NCBI GenBank assembly: GCA_010094045.1
Contig: ML986602.1
Coordinates: forward strand, 186,001 to 250,000
Reading direction: 5' to 3'
DNA length: 64,000 bases
DNA from: Lojkania enalia
Taxonomy: Eukaryota > Ascomycota > Dothideomycetes > Pleosporales
Positions 46,235 through 60,826 of this stretch are shown here, in pieces. Position 1 is the stretch's first letter, and the number at the start of each line of letters is the position of its first letter. The notes below the pieces were generated by a model, which saw nothing but the letters and a program-made list of their open reading frames with translations, ran no database searches and was not told the DNA's origin. Both the position numbers and the translations under genes were made by a program.

Positions 46235-49200
46235 GGTTTTTTGGAGTCGTGTTCGTTGTGCAGGGAATTCGAAGTTGATACACTATTTCGAATCCCCTTT
46301 GTGAAGACGTGGAAGACGACTAGGGATGTGCGCATTCTGGACCTTATAAACTGACCAGCTATCTAAGGTGGATATCGTGGCTCTCCATTCGAGCTTCAAG
46401 GCCCTGTCATGTTAATTTAAAGGTGAAATGAATGTGTAGGTAGAGTTTGGTGTAACCGCGAAGAATCGATGAGCAATGAGTGCTCTGGAAAAACATGAAG
46501 GAGTATATCTTAGCAGAACTCTCAATTTTAACGAAGACCGACGTTTAAGAGGTTCGATTATTGATGGCGGGAATGCCAGAGGGCGCAGTTGGCATGGAGA
46601 GGAGAGCATGCGGCACAGCAGCAGGCAATACATGGAGCCTGGCTAGAGTGGCTTGCTACCTTATTTCGATATCGAGTATTAAGTTTCGATACGGTCTACC
46701 TCATTTCCTCAATACGCATTTAACAAATTTGGGTGTGAAGGAGTGTTATGCGTCGAGGTTGGACATCGGCGTGGGTGATTGGACATATTGGATTCCCGGG
46801 AAGCGACGTGCAACCAAGAGCAGGATTGCAAGGCAGCTGACAGGAATGAAATGAAATAGTTCAAAGGTCCGACATGCTGAGCTTAGCACTTTCGGAGACC
46901 GTCCCAAAGACATACGGGGATTACTTTTAGGATCTCTCCGGGTGTCTCTCTATTCTTACCACCATTTTAGTCTCTAGAAAGATCGATATCCAGAACGGTT
47001 ATATTCTCGGATGGTGGCATGGGCGTACTCGCCTCCACATACACTGGTCGTTATCCCTATGTCCACCTCGATCTCGTATAAAATACGTCTCTGAGATAAG
47101 GACGGTTAGACGCTGCAATGATTATCTGCTGTATAACTTGCAGACTCGGATTTGGCCGACGCGTTGTAAGTGCTCGTCCGTCGTATTTCCGACACGAATC
47201 ACACCGCTGACATGTGATGCCTTTGCCTCTCCACTCGGTGTCAAGGTCCAGCTCGCTGAGAAACACTTGAAAGGGTTTTTTCTTCATCCCCATAGAACTT
47301 ACAACCGAAGCGAGATTGAGAGGCGGATAGATTTACCGAGTTTTTGCTTCATTGGATCGTGCGGGATACTAATGTAGGCTCTAGTCCTAATAAGGCAAGT
47401 CTCCTTCGAGGAATCCTTAAAAGGGTAGGCCGTGTGAGTTGTAGCGGCGTTCTCGAATGGTACATTTATAATATTCAAACATATGTGGTATACTTGAGGA
47501 AGATCATTAGGACCTATCCAAATTCAATCACATTGCAGGTGATAGCGGTGCATCGTGGGACGCCAACTTTGTCCAAACCGCGCGGACCGCATAACCCTTT
47601 CGCCAATGTGGAAGATGAAAAGCTGGAGCTGAGCCGAGGGTTACGCCTAGAGGACTATTAGGGGGTCAGACTAGGCAACTTGACGGTTCCCGGAGATACG
47701 AGGATTCCCATAGAGGGTGACGCAATTGAAGGTCTCGGACTTATTAAATATCAAATGACCGAAGCGCTCACATCAGGGCTGGAGCTTACGCCCATCATTG
47801 ATCAGCACTTCATTTTGACCGGTGCAGCCCCTCTTCTACTCATTCTAGAAGCATCAAATGGATACTCTCGCCGCCCCTACATTACCCTGCCGTCACTGCA
47901 GTCTGGCTAATCGCACAAGGGCTGGAATTAGAAGGCTGGCTGGACTGTGGGTGGTGTTGAGAATACACTTGGAAGCGAACCCCCCCCACGGCATAGCCCT
48001 GTCCTGACACCAAGCAGGCGGTTAGATAGACGCACCTGCAACATCGTGACTAGATACATGGCGCATATTCTTCAAGCCTGTGCAGAGGGATTGAGAGGGG
48101 AAGTCGAGACAAGGCGAGGAGGCCTGTCAGCCAAGGAATCCACGGCCGTCGCCCTGCGACTACTACCAGTCGTTCTTCGCAAGTTTTGCGGACGAGACAC
48201 GTCGCAAGTGAGGAGTCGAACGGGATCGTCTCTAGATAGGGCAGCGGGTGGTGATGGAGTTGGCCATGAAGGATTGGCAGCAGGGTTGGTAAGCGAATCA
48301 ACGGCCGCCTCCCGCTATCAATGAACGGCTGCATAAAGCCTGCATGTCCGGTCGGTGGGTTGTGATTTGTGATGCGTCTTGCGAAGAGGGTGTTCCAAGG
48401 TGGAGTGTGCCATCACATGACCGCGCTGGCCCAACACTAGACCTGGATTTCCGCCGTCGACGCTGAGACGCTGAGACGGAGACGCTGAGGTCGAGCACAC
48501 ACAAGGCTACCTTCGGCTCATTACACAAGGGAGGGGCCGTCAGCAACGCACAGGAGTGGAACCCCCGCATCTACACCGCAATCTTGCTCGGCCCAGTCCC
48601 CGGGAAACGCATATGCATTGCTTTTGCATAGCACCCGCACCCTCGCTCGCACAAGATGTTCAGCTCTCCGTAGCAAACATCCCACGGCCAAACAGCATTC
48701 AGGCAGCTCCACGTGGTTCCGTGCTGTCTATTTCTCACCACACCAACATGTCGGCGTCTAGAGCGTGCAGAAGCACGCAGAAGATCGTTTGTCAGGCTTC
48801 CATGCGGCGGATCTAGCGGAAGTCCGATTCCCCTGTCAGTGGCCCGTCGTCGCCCACATTTTATATCGGGCGCCGCCTACTTCTGCACTTCGTTCTTGGT
48901 GTTGAGACTTAGACCTCGGAAATCCTTGTCCTGGCACTTCTCTTGCATCTTCCGTCAGACCACTGTCCCTTGGGCCGAGTCTAGGACTGCGACTTTGAAA
49001 TACATAACTACCCCCTTTGTGTTTTGATCTCCCTCTCATTCCGCACTATTCTTTCTCTGTACTACTCTTATCCCCACCCTGCCGTGTTCAACTTCCTGCC
49101 CATTCACTTTGCCAAGCCTTGTGGCCTTCCCCCAAGAGATTCAAAACAACAAAAACACCAGGCGATCTTCGTCCCCGATAATTTTCAGACCCTTTGGCAC

Positions 49201-49844
49201 TTGAAATTGTTATACAAGCTGCATCACCTGTAAAACGATCCGGCCCTGATCTGCAACCGCCAAGCTGCAAATAGCCAACAACAAACCTCAATTTAAAGGA
49301 CGACTCCCACTCCAAGACTCTTGGTCGACTGTTTCGTACCCAGCCGCCACGTAAACAGCACCAGAGTCGCCCAAGCGCCCTCCCAAGACTCGTCGAAGAT
49401 CACCCATATTGCACGCAGGAAAGACCCCAACCGGAGACATTCAGCAAGGCGGCGGCATCCCACGCGTACCCTTCAAGCAGCTCAACTTCTGGTCCTCCTC
49501 TATAAATCTGGATATCACACTCGCCATCCCCGTTCCTTTTCGGAATTGCATATATCACCGGGGAGATTAATTTTGTCGAGCAACAACCGCCGAGTGTAGG
49601 TCACGCTGATCGTTTGACACACGCACTATCCCTCATTCATTGTGCAAGTACCACGGGACCACCACAAGCTCGGCTCGGGACGCACGAACCAAAACGTCGT
49701 CACTTTCTCATTGTTTGGTACCTGAGCATAGGTATAAAGTTCAGACTCTCCGGTTCAACGAATTGGTTACAAAAACTACTCTTCAGTTCGCTCATCAAAT
49801 CGCTCGAAAGCTACACTTCTGTAAAACACACCTAAAATTTCACA
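46235..49844. other. Gene-poor region, 3.6 kb
   Basis: No frame above ~125 codons has coding quality. Many short frames overlap on both strands (for example 47344-47661 plus and 48050-48334 minus). The last ~1 kb is rich in C and A and probably includes the promoter and a long leader of the small protein at 49845. Confidence 0.5.
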
Positions 49845-50201
49845 ATGTCCACCTCCGGCCCTCGCTACCACATTCCTTTCCCAACCAACTATTTGGCGCT
49901 CAACACCCGCCCATCAAAGCCTACGCCTAGCGCAGACGTTACTTCACCAGAGTCTGAGGTCCCATCTCACAACTTCCTCTCCAACCGCCCAGCAGTCCCG
50001 AGGCATTCTTCCATTTCTTCCAATTCCAGCGACTCAAGCACCTCAACCATGCCGGAATCTCCGACAAGCAACACCTTCGACGCCTCCCCAGTCATCAAGC
50101 AATCGGTTCCTACCTTCCTCGCCCTGAACAGCAAATATGCCGCCCCTCCCGCTAAGCCCACTCCAGTGGTTCAGAGCGCTTTCTTGTCCAACAGGCACTA
50201 G
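49845..50201 (+). CDS. Small Ser/Pro-rich fungal protein, 118 aa
   Basis: Uninterrupted frame from an ATG in strong context (TCACAATGTCC). The product starts MSTSGPRYHIPFPTNYLALNT. It has a Ser-dense middle (HSSISSNSSDSSTSTMPESP) and closes with a near copy of its own N-terminal motif (VPTFLALNSKYAAPP, with FLSNRH repeating the earlier NFLSNRP). The internal echo of motifs (YLALNTRPSKPTP against FLALNSKYAAPPAKPTP; FLSNRPAV against FLSNRH) argues for selection on the protein. There is no TM or signal peptide, and it is probably disordered. Family and function are unknown. Confidence 0.6.
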   Translation: MSTSGPRYHIPFPTNYLALNTRPSKPTPSADVTSPESEVPSHNFLSNRPAVPRHSSISSNSSDSSTSTMPESPTSNTFDASPVIKQSVPTFLALNSKYAAPPAKPTPVVQSAFLSNRH

Positions 50202-53200
50202 GTGCGACTGCCATCAATTCCAATTCTTATTCATACGTCTTTTAATAAGAATCCGGTAAGGGAGATTTGGTCTATCAAAATTGCCCGGCGGATTATACGA
50301 TATGCGAGCGAGCGGCATCAATTTGGCGTTTACGACTTCACGACTAGTCCTGGTGTCCTTTAATTTTCCTTTCTTCTTTTCACGGCTTATGTAACTACAA
50401 AACCCAATTGAGGAAATTGGCTTGTGAATGGGCTGGGAATTTTGCCACAGCAGGGTTGTCCAATCAATTTTCAAATTGTATGCTAATACCACTATACCAA
50501 ATTCAAAAGTTGCGGTTTCATTGTTGCTATTTCACTCATACTTGACCAATAATTTACGAAATGTTTCGAATGATTTTCTAGATTGTGAATAGTCTCGATC
50601 ACTCATCCCTGCTAATCTTAAACCTTACGCATAACTTCCCATCCACTAACACCCAATCAATCCATTCTCTCATCTCTCCATCACATCAAAAAAACCTGCT
50701 TCTCCACCCACAACAATCCAATCGTCTGGCCAACAAGCAAAAGCCCTCTATCATACTATTGATTTCCCCCCATAACACCTACTATCTCGAACCAAAACGC
50801 CGCAGCCCAGTCTAGCCTCCCTTTCCAAATCTGCATAATCAGAAATTGTCACGCCATCTCTACACCTCAACCCTTGCTACCCCACAATAACAAGCTTTCC
50901 GTAGGCCTGGTGTGGCTTACAGCGTACATAGACGCCCGTCACGCTCTGCCGATTATACCCATTGCATCTGATCCGCACCCGGAAGGCGCCGATAGGCGCG
51001 CATCGTCGCGACTTTGCGGAATTATCTAGAATCTTTTTTTTCTCTTGGGTCAGAGGTTGGATTTTCTGGGTTTGGGCGTGTGATGAGATGGTCACGCCAT
51101 CTAGGGATTCTAGCTGGTGGTGCGGGTTTCTTTGATGGGGAAGTGCTTAGGCGTGATCGAGGGGGCTTGTCATGTTTTGCTCTTGGTTTTTGCGTTCTGG
51201 CCTTCTTAGGGCGTATATGGACGGGTGGATATTCCACTGTGGAGCTAGGCACCTTTTATTCTTTTAAGAGCATGACATGGGAAGAGGGCTCGAGGCCAGC
51301 GTTTTCATTGGTGCCATGGCGCCGATGATGGTATTTTCGCGCTCCCGCGTCGATGTTCCAACCTAGCCTGCCGTTGATTGTCCTTCCTGGATTTTCCAAG
51401 ACATCGAGAGATGGTTCGAAGCTAGGGGATTTTGAGAGTAACTGAGAGCACGCTCGAAGACCCGAAGGGCTCACCTCTCCGATTTATGGCAAGATGAACG
51501 ACGTTGCTGGAGCTTCGACGAAGGGGCTAGATGTCTTAATAGGGACGGCAAGACAACTTTACGGCTGCGAAGATACGATGTGTTGAGTTCTGGGTCTGAA
51601 GATTCATACTCTTACTTGTAGAAATGGCGATTCTCGGAAGGAGTTGTCTATTTCTACCTCGCCCTGGCGACCCATAGAAACCAACGCCAATACATTTATC
51701 AGACTTCTTGAAAAGACATTTGGGATAGCACGAAATCTTAAGTAGTCCGAGCTAAACCCGCCATCTTCTTCACCCGAATTCTATTTCCGGCCGAGCCGAC
51801 CGTCTCAATCCTTAAGTTCCATACCAATTCCTGCAAGGCTACGCCGCACTACAACGCATCGCGCCGACACGAATTATCATCCAAACGGCCCCCAGTCTCC
51901 AAATTTCGACAACTGTCGGCCTGCTTCAGAATGCAAAAAGCTAGGCAATCCATCCACCGACACAATGGACCAAAAAAGAAGAAACTGGTCTACTTATCCT
52001 ATCATCAACCAACCCATCCTCTCCCCTCCCCTTAAAGCAGCACAGCATAGCACATAGCATAGCACCACACCACAAAGCAGCAAACCCTGTCCCTCCCCGT
52101 CCCTCCCATCCCCACACTCGCTTACCAACCATTCGCACCCCGGCGCAACCCAACAGTCCTTAAACACCGACGCATCTCTCGGTCCCCGACGCACATGGCT
52201 CCCCTATTCTCCGCACACCACTACACAGCACCGACCCTATAAAACGATATAGACCTCAGGACCTCTCGTATTCGCCACGAAACCGTTTCCGTTTGCGAAA
52301 TAGAACGGGCGGGATGGATGGGTGGATGGAACAGAAACACGTGGGAATAGGGAGTGACAGATGGACGGCTAACGTGCATACATAGGTTCGCTCCGTTCTT
52401 GCACATACGAGCTGCATATGAACATTGCTCCTTACAGTATAAAAAAAAAAGAGAAGGGAATAAAGGGTCTATGTAGTGAAGGCCACTGTTGCTCAAAGAT
52501 AACTTAGGAAGCAACATAAAGGTCCTCGAGAAATAATGAAATGATTTGACGCCATGGAGTTAGATCTCGGTGTATATAGTAGGGACGTGGTGGGAGGTGG
52601 GTTGACAAGCCCCTGCTCGCCAGTAGTCTACTACATACCTACATATGGTAGACATTGTGTTCAACCGCGCAAACAGCGCTCTGCGCAAAACAATCGTCAT
52701 CATTGTTATCACAACTATCTTCCCCACAGCAACACTAAACCTTCCATCGTTCTAGAACCCAAAGCTAGGGCAGAGAATCTCCTTCTGCGGCATCCGTCAG
52801 TGCGTGCACAAATGGCGAAAGGGAAAGAAAAAAAAAATGGGTTGAAGAAAAGGCTAATATCTCAATAATCAAAGCTATTTCTCTATCTCTATCCCTCTCA
52901 CTGATGTGAATCGATATGATATGATGGAATAATTCTCATACTATGCTTGCACTGCACCGCACCGCACCGCACTATACCGTGCCGTAGCCTACGTAGCTTA
53001 ACATCAACCAAATCATCCACACCTCATTCACTTCATTCCCACGCACTCCAGCAAATCACCCACCCAACTCATCCACCCCCTTTCCAATCCCCACATCATC
53101 ACTATACCAAAAACCATACAGGTCAAGAACGCCTACATTTCTCACATGACATCAAAAAAGGTGGCCACAGCACCATACCACAAAAGCAAGCCACACAAAG

Positions 53201-53999
53201 TAGGCAAAGCCATCAATGATCCACTCCCCATCACAAAAACCAGATCCAATGACCATCGCCCATGTCGAAGAAAACCAAAAGCCACCCAGACCTCGTATGA
53301 AAAAAAACAGCACAAAATAACCCCATCCTCCATTCCGAGAAACCAATCAATTCGCCCGCCGCCCCTCCCTGAACACCCCATAACGCCCACGCCTGCCTGA
53401 AAAATTGAAAAAAAAAAAAAAAAAAAAAAAACTCCGGATCCTACATGCATTTCATCTCAGATACACAAAACAAAACGAACAGAAATGAACAGAACGAAAA
53501 TAAAAAATGGTCTGCACCTATTTCTTCGCTTCCATACCAGACAAGAACTACAGTCGCTAATGTCAACGCCCCTCTCCTCCCTCCAAAAACCCACACTCGC
53601 CTTGCCCACCCTTTAATACCCCCCGAGCCAAAAAAAAAAAACTCAACCGCCAAACATCGCTACGGGAACAATTAGTCGAGTAGGGTATGCGGATAGGAAA
53701 GGCGCGCACTCAGCTCTAACATCCGCCGTGAGCCTTTGAAACGGGAGGGAGGTGGGGAGGAGAGGGGGGAAGGGCCTCGGTGCCGTGATGTCCTTATGCC
53801 GAAGTGGTTGGAATGGAAAATAGAACCGACCGTGATGGGACCTTTGGGTATCAGGAGCGCGTTCCAGTATCGCGCTGTAACAGAAAACCAAAAAAAAAAA
53901 CAAAATATTTCCGCATGATACGCAACTGCTTTTGGACCGGAACAAAAAAAACAAAATGCCGATATACACAATGGGGTTGTGATGTGCACTGATGCGAGA
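50202..53999. other. Gene-poor region, 3.8 kb
   Basis: Mostly A/C-rich low-complexity sequence with no credible gene. It contains a run of about 24 A (53408-53431), several shorter A runs, and small direct repeats such as gcaccgcaccgcaccgcac near 52955-52972 and agcatagcac units near 52045-52065. It ends at the 3' side of the G-alpha gene. Confidence 0.55.
53408..53431. repeat. Poly-A tract
   Basis: About 24 consecutive A residues in a gene-free, A-rich stretch. There are no target-site duplications or coding remains next to it that would mark a retroposed copy. Confidence 0.8.
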
Positions 54000-55339
54000 T
54001 CAGAGGATGCCCGAGTCCTTTAGTGCGTTTTGCAATATTGTCTCTTTTACAGCGGCGAATACGAGTCGGATGTTCGATGTGTCGGTGGCTTGGGTAAGAC
54101 TGTGCGGTGTTAGCTCCGGTAGAAACCGAATAGTGGGTATATCGTACTGAGGGTAGAGATTCAAATGAGCTCGATTGACCTGATTGAATCTCCATAACAG
54201 GTACTTGGCGGCCCGGTTAACGTCGTTTCCACCGGAGTAATCTGGGAAATAATTTCCCAAGGGCGACCGCGCAAGCTTTGCCTTGAACAAGTCTACCTTG
54301 TTGAGGAACAGGATGATGCTAGTTCGCATAAACCATCGGCTGTTCACTACGGAGTCGAACAATACCAGACTCTCCATCATGCGGTTCTAGTTGTGCTTGT
54401 TAGCATTATACCCCTTTCAGCCGGGCAGCACCACTCCTACCTGAGAGCTTTCTTCTAGCAACACCTGGTCGTATTCGCTCAATGCTACGCAGAATATGAT
54501 TGATGTAACATTCTCGAAACAGTGTATCCACTTCTTGCGCTCGCTTCGCTGACCGCCAACGTCGAACATGCTGAGTTTTCATATTAGTTGAACCACCTGG
54601 CGAATCATCTGCGAATGACTACATACTGTATACTCAATTGACCCATTGTAAAACGTGTTTCGTAGATACCAGTTGTTTTCGTACGCGCTCGCAGGACATC
54701 GGATTCGATGGGGATATAGTCAGGTGCTGCTATTCGATTCACTTCGTCGAAGAAACTGCGGAGAGGTGAGCTTGAAAAGGGACACAAAATGTACGCCATG
54801 GACATACTATGGCGCTGAATCCATCAGGTAGAACTCGCTTGAGTGCTCCTGCACTTTCGGCACACAGGGATCTCGCCATACTGATGTCACTGCTTGGCCA
54901 ACCCGCGAGTCTAGCGGCTTCTCGGGATCCGGATCGACGGTGTAGTCTAACAGGTATTCGCAGTATTCCTCGTTGTCAGGGTCTTCGGGCCGTATGTCGA
55001 ACTGCCTCATTGCGCCGATGAGAGCCTTGGCACAGTCTATGACGTTTTTGTATATGGTCAAGCGGTACATGGCGAGTTCTTCCTGCGTGTATCCGTTCTG
55101 GTGGATAATCTTCATCTGCTTCACAATGGTAGACTTTCCACTCTCGCCAGAGCCTGGGGGAGATGGGAGGGTTAGTCGGGGTGGATGTGAAGGGGGAACG
55201 GCTGCAGCTGCTTACCCAGGAGGAGGATTTTGCATTCGCGCCGTAACCGGCGGGAGTCCTCCTCAAGTTTGCGATCAATGGCCTGACTGCGTTTCCGCGA
55301 CTCGCCATCCTCGTTGTTTGTGCTCATGCAGATGCCCAT
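54000..55339 (-). CDS. gna-3: Heterotrimeric G-protein alpha subunit, group III (GNA-3/GanB type)
   Basis: Spliced model: complement(54000..54099, 54148..54386, 54441..54570, 54627..54755, 54808..55153, 55216..55339), 355 aa, the standard G-alpha length. MGICMS carries the myristoylation Gly2 and palmitoylation Cys4. The nucleotide-binding boxes are all present: GSGESGKS (42-49), [21 protein letters not shown] and ATDT. The C-terminal receptor contact is KDSGIL, as in Neurospora GNA-3. Group III subunits stimulate adenylyl cyclase and govern carbon sensing, conidiation and germination. Five introns (47-61 bp) all have GT..AG borders and keep the frame. It is divergent from HOG1 across 3.3 kb. 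SRV2/CAP, a partner of adenylyl cyclase, lies in the same window but far away. Confidence 0.96.
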
Positions 55340-58250
55340 GGCGTCTGGTGGGTGCCGCGGGTCGCGGCCGCTAGAGGAGTCGAGGACGGGCGGCGGAACA
55401 GGAACAAAGGTTGAGCGCTAGGATCACTGCGTCCGGAGAGGAAGAATCTCAGATGATCGGCGCGAAGAGTGAGACGGTCTGTCTCAAGCCGCGGGCTCCC
55501 GTGAGTTGGGGGGGGGGACTAGGGAGGGGGATTGCGGCGTGAAGACGGACGAGTGCAGGTGCGCCGAAGTGTTGATGGAGCAAGCGAGGTTGCCGATGGA
55601 GGGCTTGCAGGCTGGGACGGGAGCGGCGACAGGCAGCACCGGGGGGCTGCTGGCGACGAAGGGGAGGACGACGGAGGTGTGGGCTGCGGTGGGTGCCAGA
55701 GGCCCGGTTGGTGGATATGGGCTCTGAGAGTCGCTGGTCGTCGCGGTCGGAGCTTGGGTGATGGAGGCCAAAGAGGCGGGAAGGGTCGCTGTGGAAGTGG
55801 CCCCTGCTCTCTCAGCTCCGCACGCACCACTAGGGAGATGGGAGATGCAGGTGGCAGAGGCAAAACGGCGGGCCGGTCGGGTGCACGAGACGCGGATGCC
55901 TGGGCCTGTTGCGGAGAGCGATGTTCGTCGCACGCGAGATGGGGTAGGAGAGGAGAGGAGGATGGCGAGGGCGTCGGAAGTGCGTGAGTGCGCGAGTGAG
56001 AGTGCTTGGGGAGGCGGAGCACAGCTCAATTCACCATGGCCGGCCTGCTGCCGACGATAACGTGCAAAGCCTTGCGCGGATTGTTGTGGCCACACCAAGC
56101 CTGCACCAACATCCAAGCGCGGTAGGGTGAGGTAAGGCTCAAAATGACGGGCGCCGGACGGAAGACCTGGATTTGGGCACAGTACAATACTGCTGGGTGG
56201 AAGGCGAGCGAGGAGAGGGGAGGGGAGGGGAGGGGAGGGCGCGCGATGGTAGGACGGATGGAGGCCAACCAGCTAGCACTACGGCTTTCTACGTCTACTA
56301 CCTCTACTTCTATTACGACCACTGGGGGTTATTTACATCGGACAGGATGGGACAGAGCTGGCCTGGCTTGGATGGACTACGACGCCGCTGGCTGGTGATA
56401 TCCCAATGCCCCGTACTGTCATGTCCAACTGATGCTCTCCCCGTGCTGCTGCCGCGCTTCTTCCCCCGGGCGGCGGCGGCATGTCATCCAGAGACGGAAC
56501 CTCCCCAGACTGCCCAGAGCATCTTCATACCTACCACACAGGTACGACTAGCCCCTCTGCAACAGCCGCGCTGCGTCTTTCTCCAGTTCCAGCTAATCCA
56601 CGCTCCCCCCCTTTGGTGCCCGCACTCTACTTGCTGCGACGCTTTGCTCGCCCACGAGATGAAGAGTTACATACTCATACAGACGGGACGCCTGCTCGGC
56701 ATGGCGCGCCTGTAGCCGAACCGTTCTGAAGCGCTCCCTCTTGTCACTCTCTCACATGGTCGCGCCGCCTGCTTCCAAATTTCTCCCATCTCACAGCTGA
56801 CGCCGCCGCCGCCGCCGCAATTGGCACGACGGGCTGCCTGTTCATTACTGTATTTATTGCCCGTCTTCCACCTCCTCCCAAAAGGAGGAGCGCCTGCAAG
56901 CTCCCTAAGCACAAGCCCAAGCCCAAAGCGTGGTCTATTTTTGCACCGTTCGATGCTCGATTCTACCTGTACAAGTAAGATTGCCGGCCTCCCTTCCACC
57001 CTGACTCTGCCAATGGTTCCCGCCGCCCGCCTCGTCACGTTTCGTCGGCACCGGCTGAGCTGCAATTTGAGTGCCTCACACACCCTCCGTCCAAAATATC
57101 ATCATTGTGCGACGCGAGGAGGCCTTTGCTACGCACGGCAACAATATAGTTCATATCGCGGCTCGTCTTGCTTATGAAATATTCCGTCTCCAGGCCACCT
57201 GCCTGCGCCGTTCCACCTGTCGGAAGCAGCCGCCACTCATCACCATTCATGCACGCATCCCCCGTGCATCGTCCTGAGATGAGAGATGTGGAAGAGTCTC
57301 AAGCTCATCGCCATGGTGCATGGAGCATGGTGCATCCGCCGGCCCGACACTTTGAGACTGTTCTGACAACCAGGCGACGGCTGTCAGTCCCATCAACTGT
57401 CATTCTGTCTGCAGTCACGTTTCCTAGTCCGGGGTGGCGGATTTCCGTGTGAGATGACCTGCAGGAGGAGGAGCCAAGGTCCCCCGCTCACGCTCACATG
57501 GCCAACTGCTATGGACCCAGGAGTAAACGCTTCAAATTGCCTCCGCCCGCTGCCTCGTGGCCGCAACACAGCTCAAACCCGACGCACGTCCCGGCAAGTA
57601 CATGGTGCTTTGACCAAGAATTGTGAACCTGGGCCCTATCGCACCCATGTTTTGTTTTGCTGTGCGTGTTGGCAGCCGTCGCGGAACCACCCAGACAGCG
57701 CCTAGACGGAGGAGGCAGAATCACAGCAATGGCGCTTCCCTAGGGTGTGTGCAGCTTGCCATGTTTAGACCGTCTATCCAGATCCGAAGAAGACCATGAC
57801 CATAGGGACAGCAAACTCGGTGTGATGGTCGACGATCGATGGTCGACGGTGGCTGGCGTTACGGTTCCTAGGAAGTGGGCCGTGGCAGCTGCTGATGGCA
57901 TCCGCGTGGGGAGACCCGCCGGCAGATAAATGAACAGACAGGACAAGGAAGAGAGAGTGAGGATTTCGATCGGGAAATCCCCCTAGGGCAGGCACCGCAG
58001 AGTAGATACAAATACGAAGCCGGCGCAGAGGCACAGACAGAAACGGATGCCCTGCGCTGGCTTGGTCCTGCTCCAGGCAATTGGTTGCCCGATCCAGAGA
58101 CGCTGGCGCTGGAGGCTGCGCACGGATTTCGACTGCAGCTTGATTTTGCCTAGGGAGCACGAGTATGACGTAGAGTGCAAATGCCTGTTACACACACCCC
58201 TCCTTGGAATCCCTCTTTCTCCTCTACCTCTTCTCTCCCATCTTAGCACG
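55340..58250. promoter_or_regulatory. Shared upstream region of G-alpha and HOG1
   Basis: About 2.9 kb of GC-rich sequence between divergent signalling genes. Overlapping frames on both strands (for example 55484-56116 minus) are Ser/Pro/Ala- or Gly/Arg-rich shadows of base composition. It holds a tandem AGGGG array at 56216-56235. Confidence 0.5.
56216..56235 (+). repeat. Tandem AGGGG array (STRE-like, G4-capable)
   Basis: Four perfect head-to-tail AGGGG units followed by AGGGC. AGGGG is the core of the yeast stress response element, and four G-runs separated by single A could also form a G-quadruplex. Confidence 0.6.
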
Positions 58251-58666
58251 TATAAAATCGCCCCTCGCCCGAGCTAGCAGTGATCAGCACAGTCCGCCAC
58301 ACTTGTTCGAGCCACCTGTTCTGCCGCGCCCCTCTGCCTCCTGTGCTCTCTCGGCCCTTTGCCGTCGCGGTCCGATCATCTGTTGTCGCCTCGAAGAAGC
58401 CGTTAGCACGGTCCCGAACAGCAAACTCTTAACTATCAGCCAGCGAACAACCGCACGGCTCGGGCGTGTTTGCGCTTTGAAGCTGCATCCCAAGGTCCGC
58501 GGAGAGGTATTGCCCGAACCAGTCACTCCATTGACCCTAGCGACCTTTCTGAGCCAAAAACCTGCCTAGGGCAGACCTCAACACCACTACCACCACAGCA
58601 CCCACAGCCTACTAGTTGTTGCTTCGGTCGAATCCCGCCCGCAGTCTTCAGTACTCTCAATCAACC
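58251..58666 (+). promoter_or_regulatory. hog1: HOG1 core promoter and ATG-free leader
   Basis: TATAAA at 58251-58256 follows a pyrimidine-rich stretch (58198-58242). The ~410 bases from there to the HOG1 start contain no ATG on the plus strand. This fits a long, unobstructed leader, with transcription starting downstream of this TATA box. Confidence 0.5.
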
Positions 58667-60106
<1,440 letters not shown>

Positions 60107-60826
60107 TGCGAATGCGCATCCGCAAGTATTGGACGTCCGGGTGTGTAGCTATAGGCCGTAAAAACCCGCTACTATTTCGTTGAATGGTCTTTCCGGCGTA
60201 GGTTGAAAGCATTTCCTAATAATTGTCGTGAACCTAGACCCATTGCACGTAGGGCATCGGTCCGTTTTGGCTTGGATTCGTTTGGGAAGTATACACGGGA
60301 TTGAACTGGCGATGGAGTTCGGTGGAGATGGCTCCACGCATGGGCGACTGGTATGGACACGGAGGAATCCTCATTTTGCTTATACTATAAATGAATACTA
60401 CATTGTCACTAGCATTCAGAGCCTCATCGAGACGCGGATTGGTGCTGTGAGCTGTAGGTTTCCATCTAGCCCTGCTTTTGCGCTTGCGAGAGACGGGCAG
60501 CTGCTGCGCGGAAGATGCGCGGTGCTTCACGCCACAGTGGTCGACCTAGATGATCTCGCGCAAAAGTAGCATGGCAGCGGCAAGGATGACCAGGTCGGAG
60601 CGTATCATTTGGAATGGCGCTGCAACCCTCCCGTCGATGAGGATGATGTGTGTGCAAGGATTGCGCAAGCGGTTTAGCGCCATCTCTGCGGTAAGGCTGA
60701 GCTGAAGCCTTTGACGAACAACATCATCATCAGCCAAGTCCCAACCGCGCTCTAAGCCGCCAGCTCCATGGACACGTCTTTCGTCAGTATTGTCTCTCCG
60801 TGGCAACAATACATTACTGAGTAGAC
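60107..60826. other. HOG1-AVL9 intergenic region, 0.72 kb
   Basis: HOG1 3' flank and AVL9 promoter. No gene supported. Confidence 0.5.

Noticed and set aside
47344..47661. 105-codon plus-strand frame.
   Set aside because: Hydrophobic and basic patches without family features, in a gene-poor block with several equal-quality frames.
55484..56116. 210-codon minus-strand frame between G-alpha and HOG1.
   Set aside because: Ser/Pro/Ala/Thr-rich and mirrored by equally long plus-strand frames; typical of GC-rich spacer.
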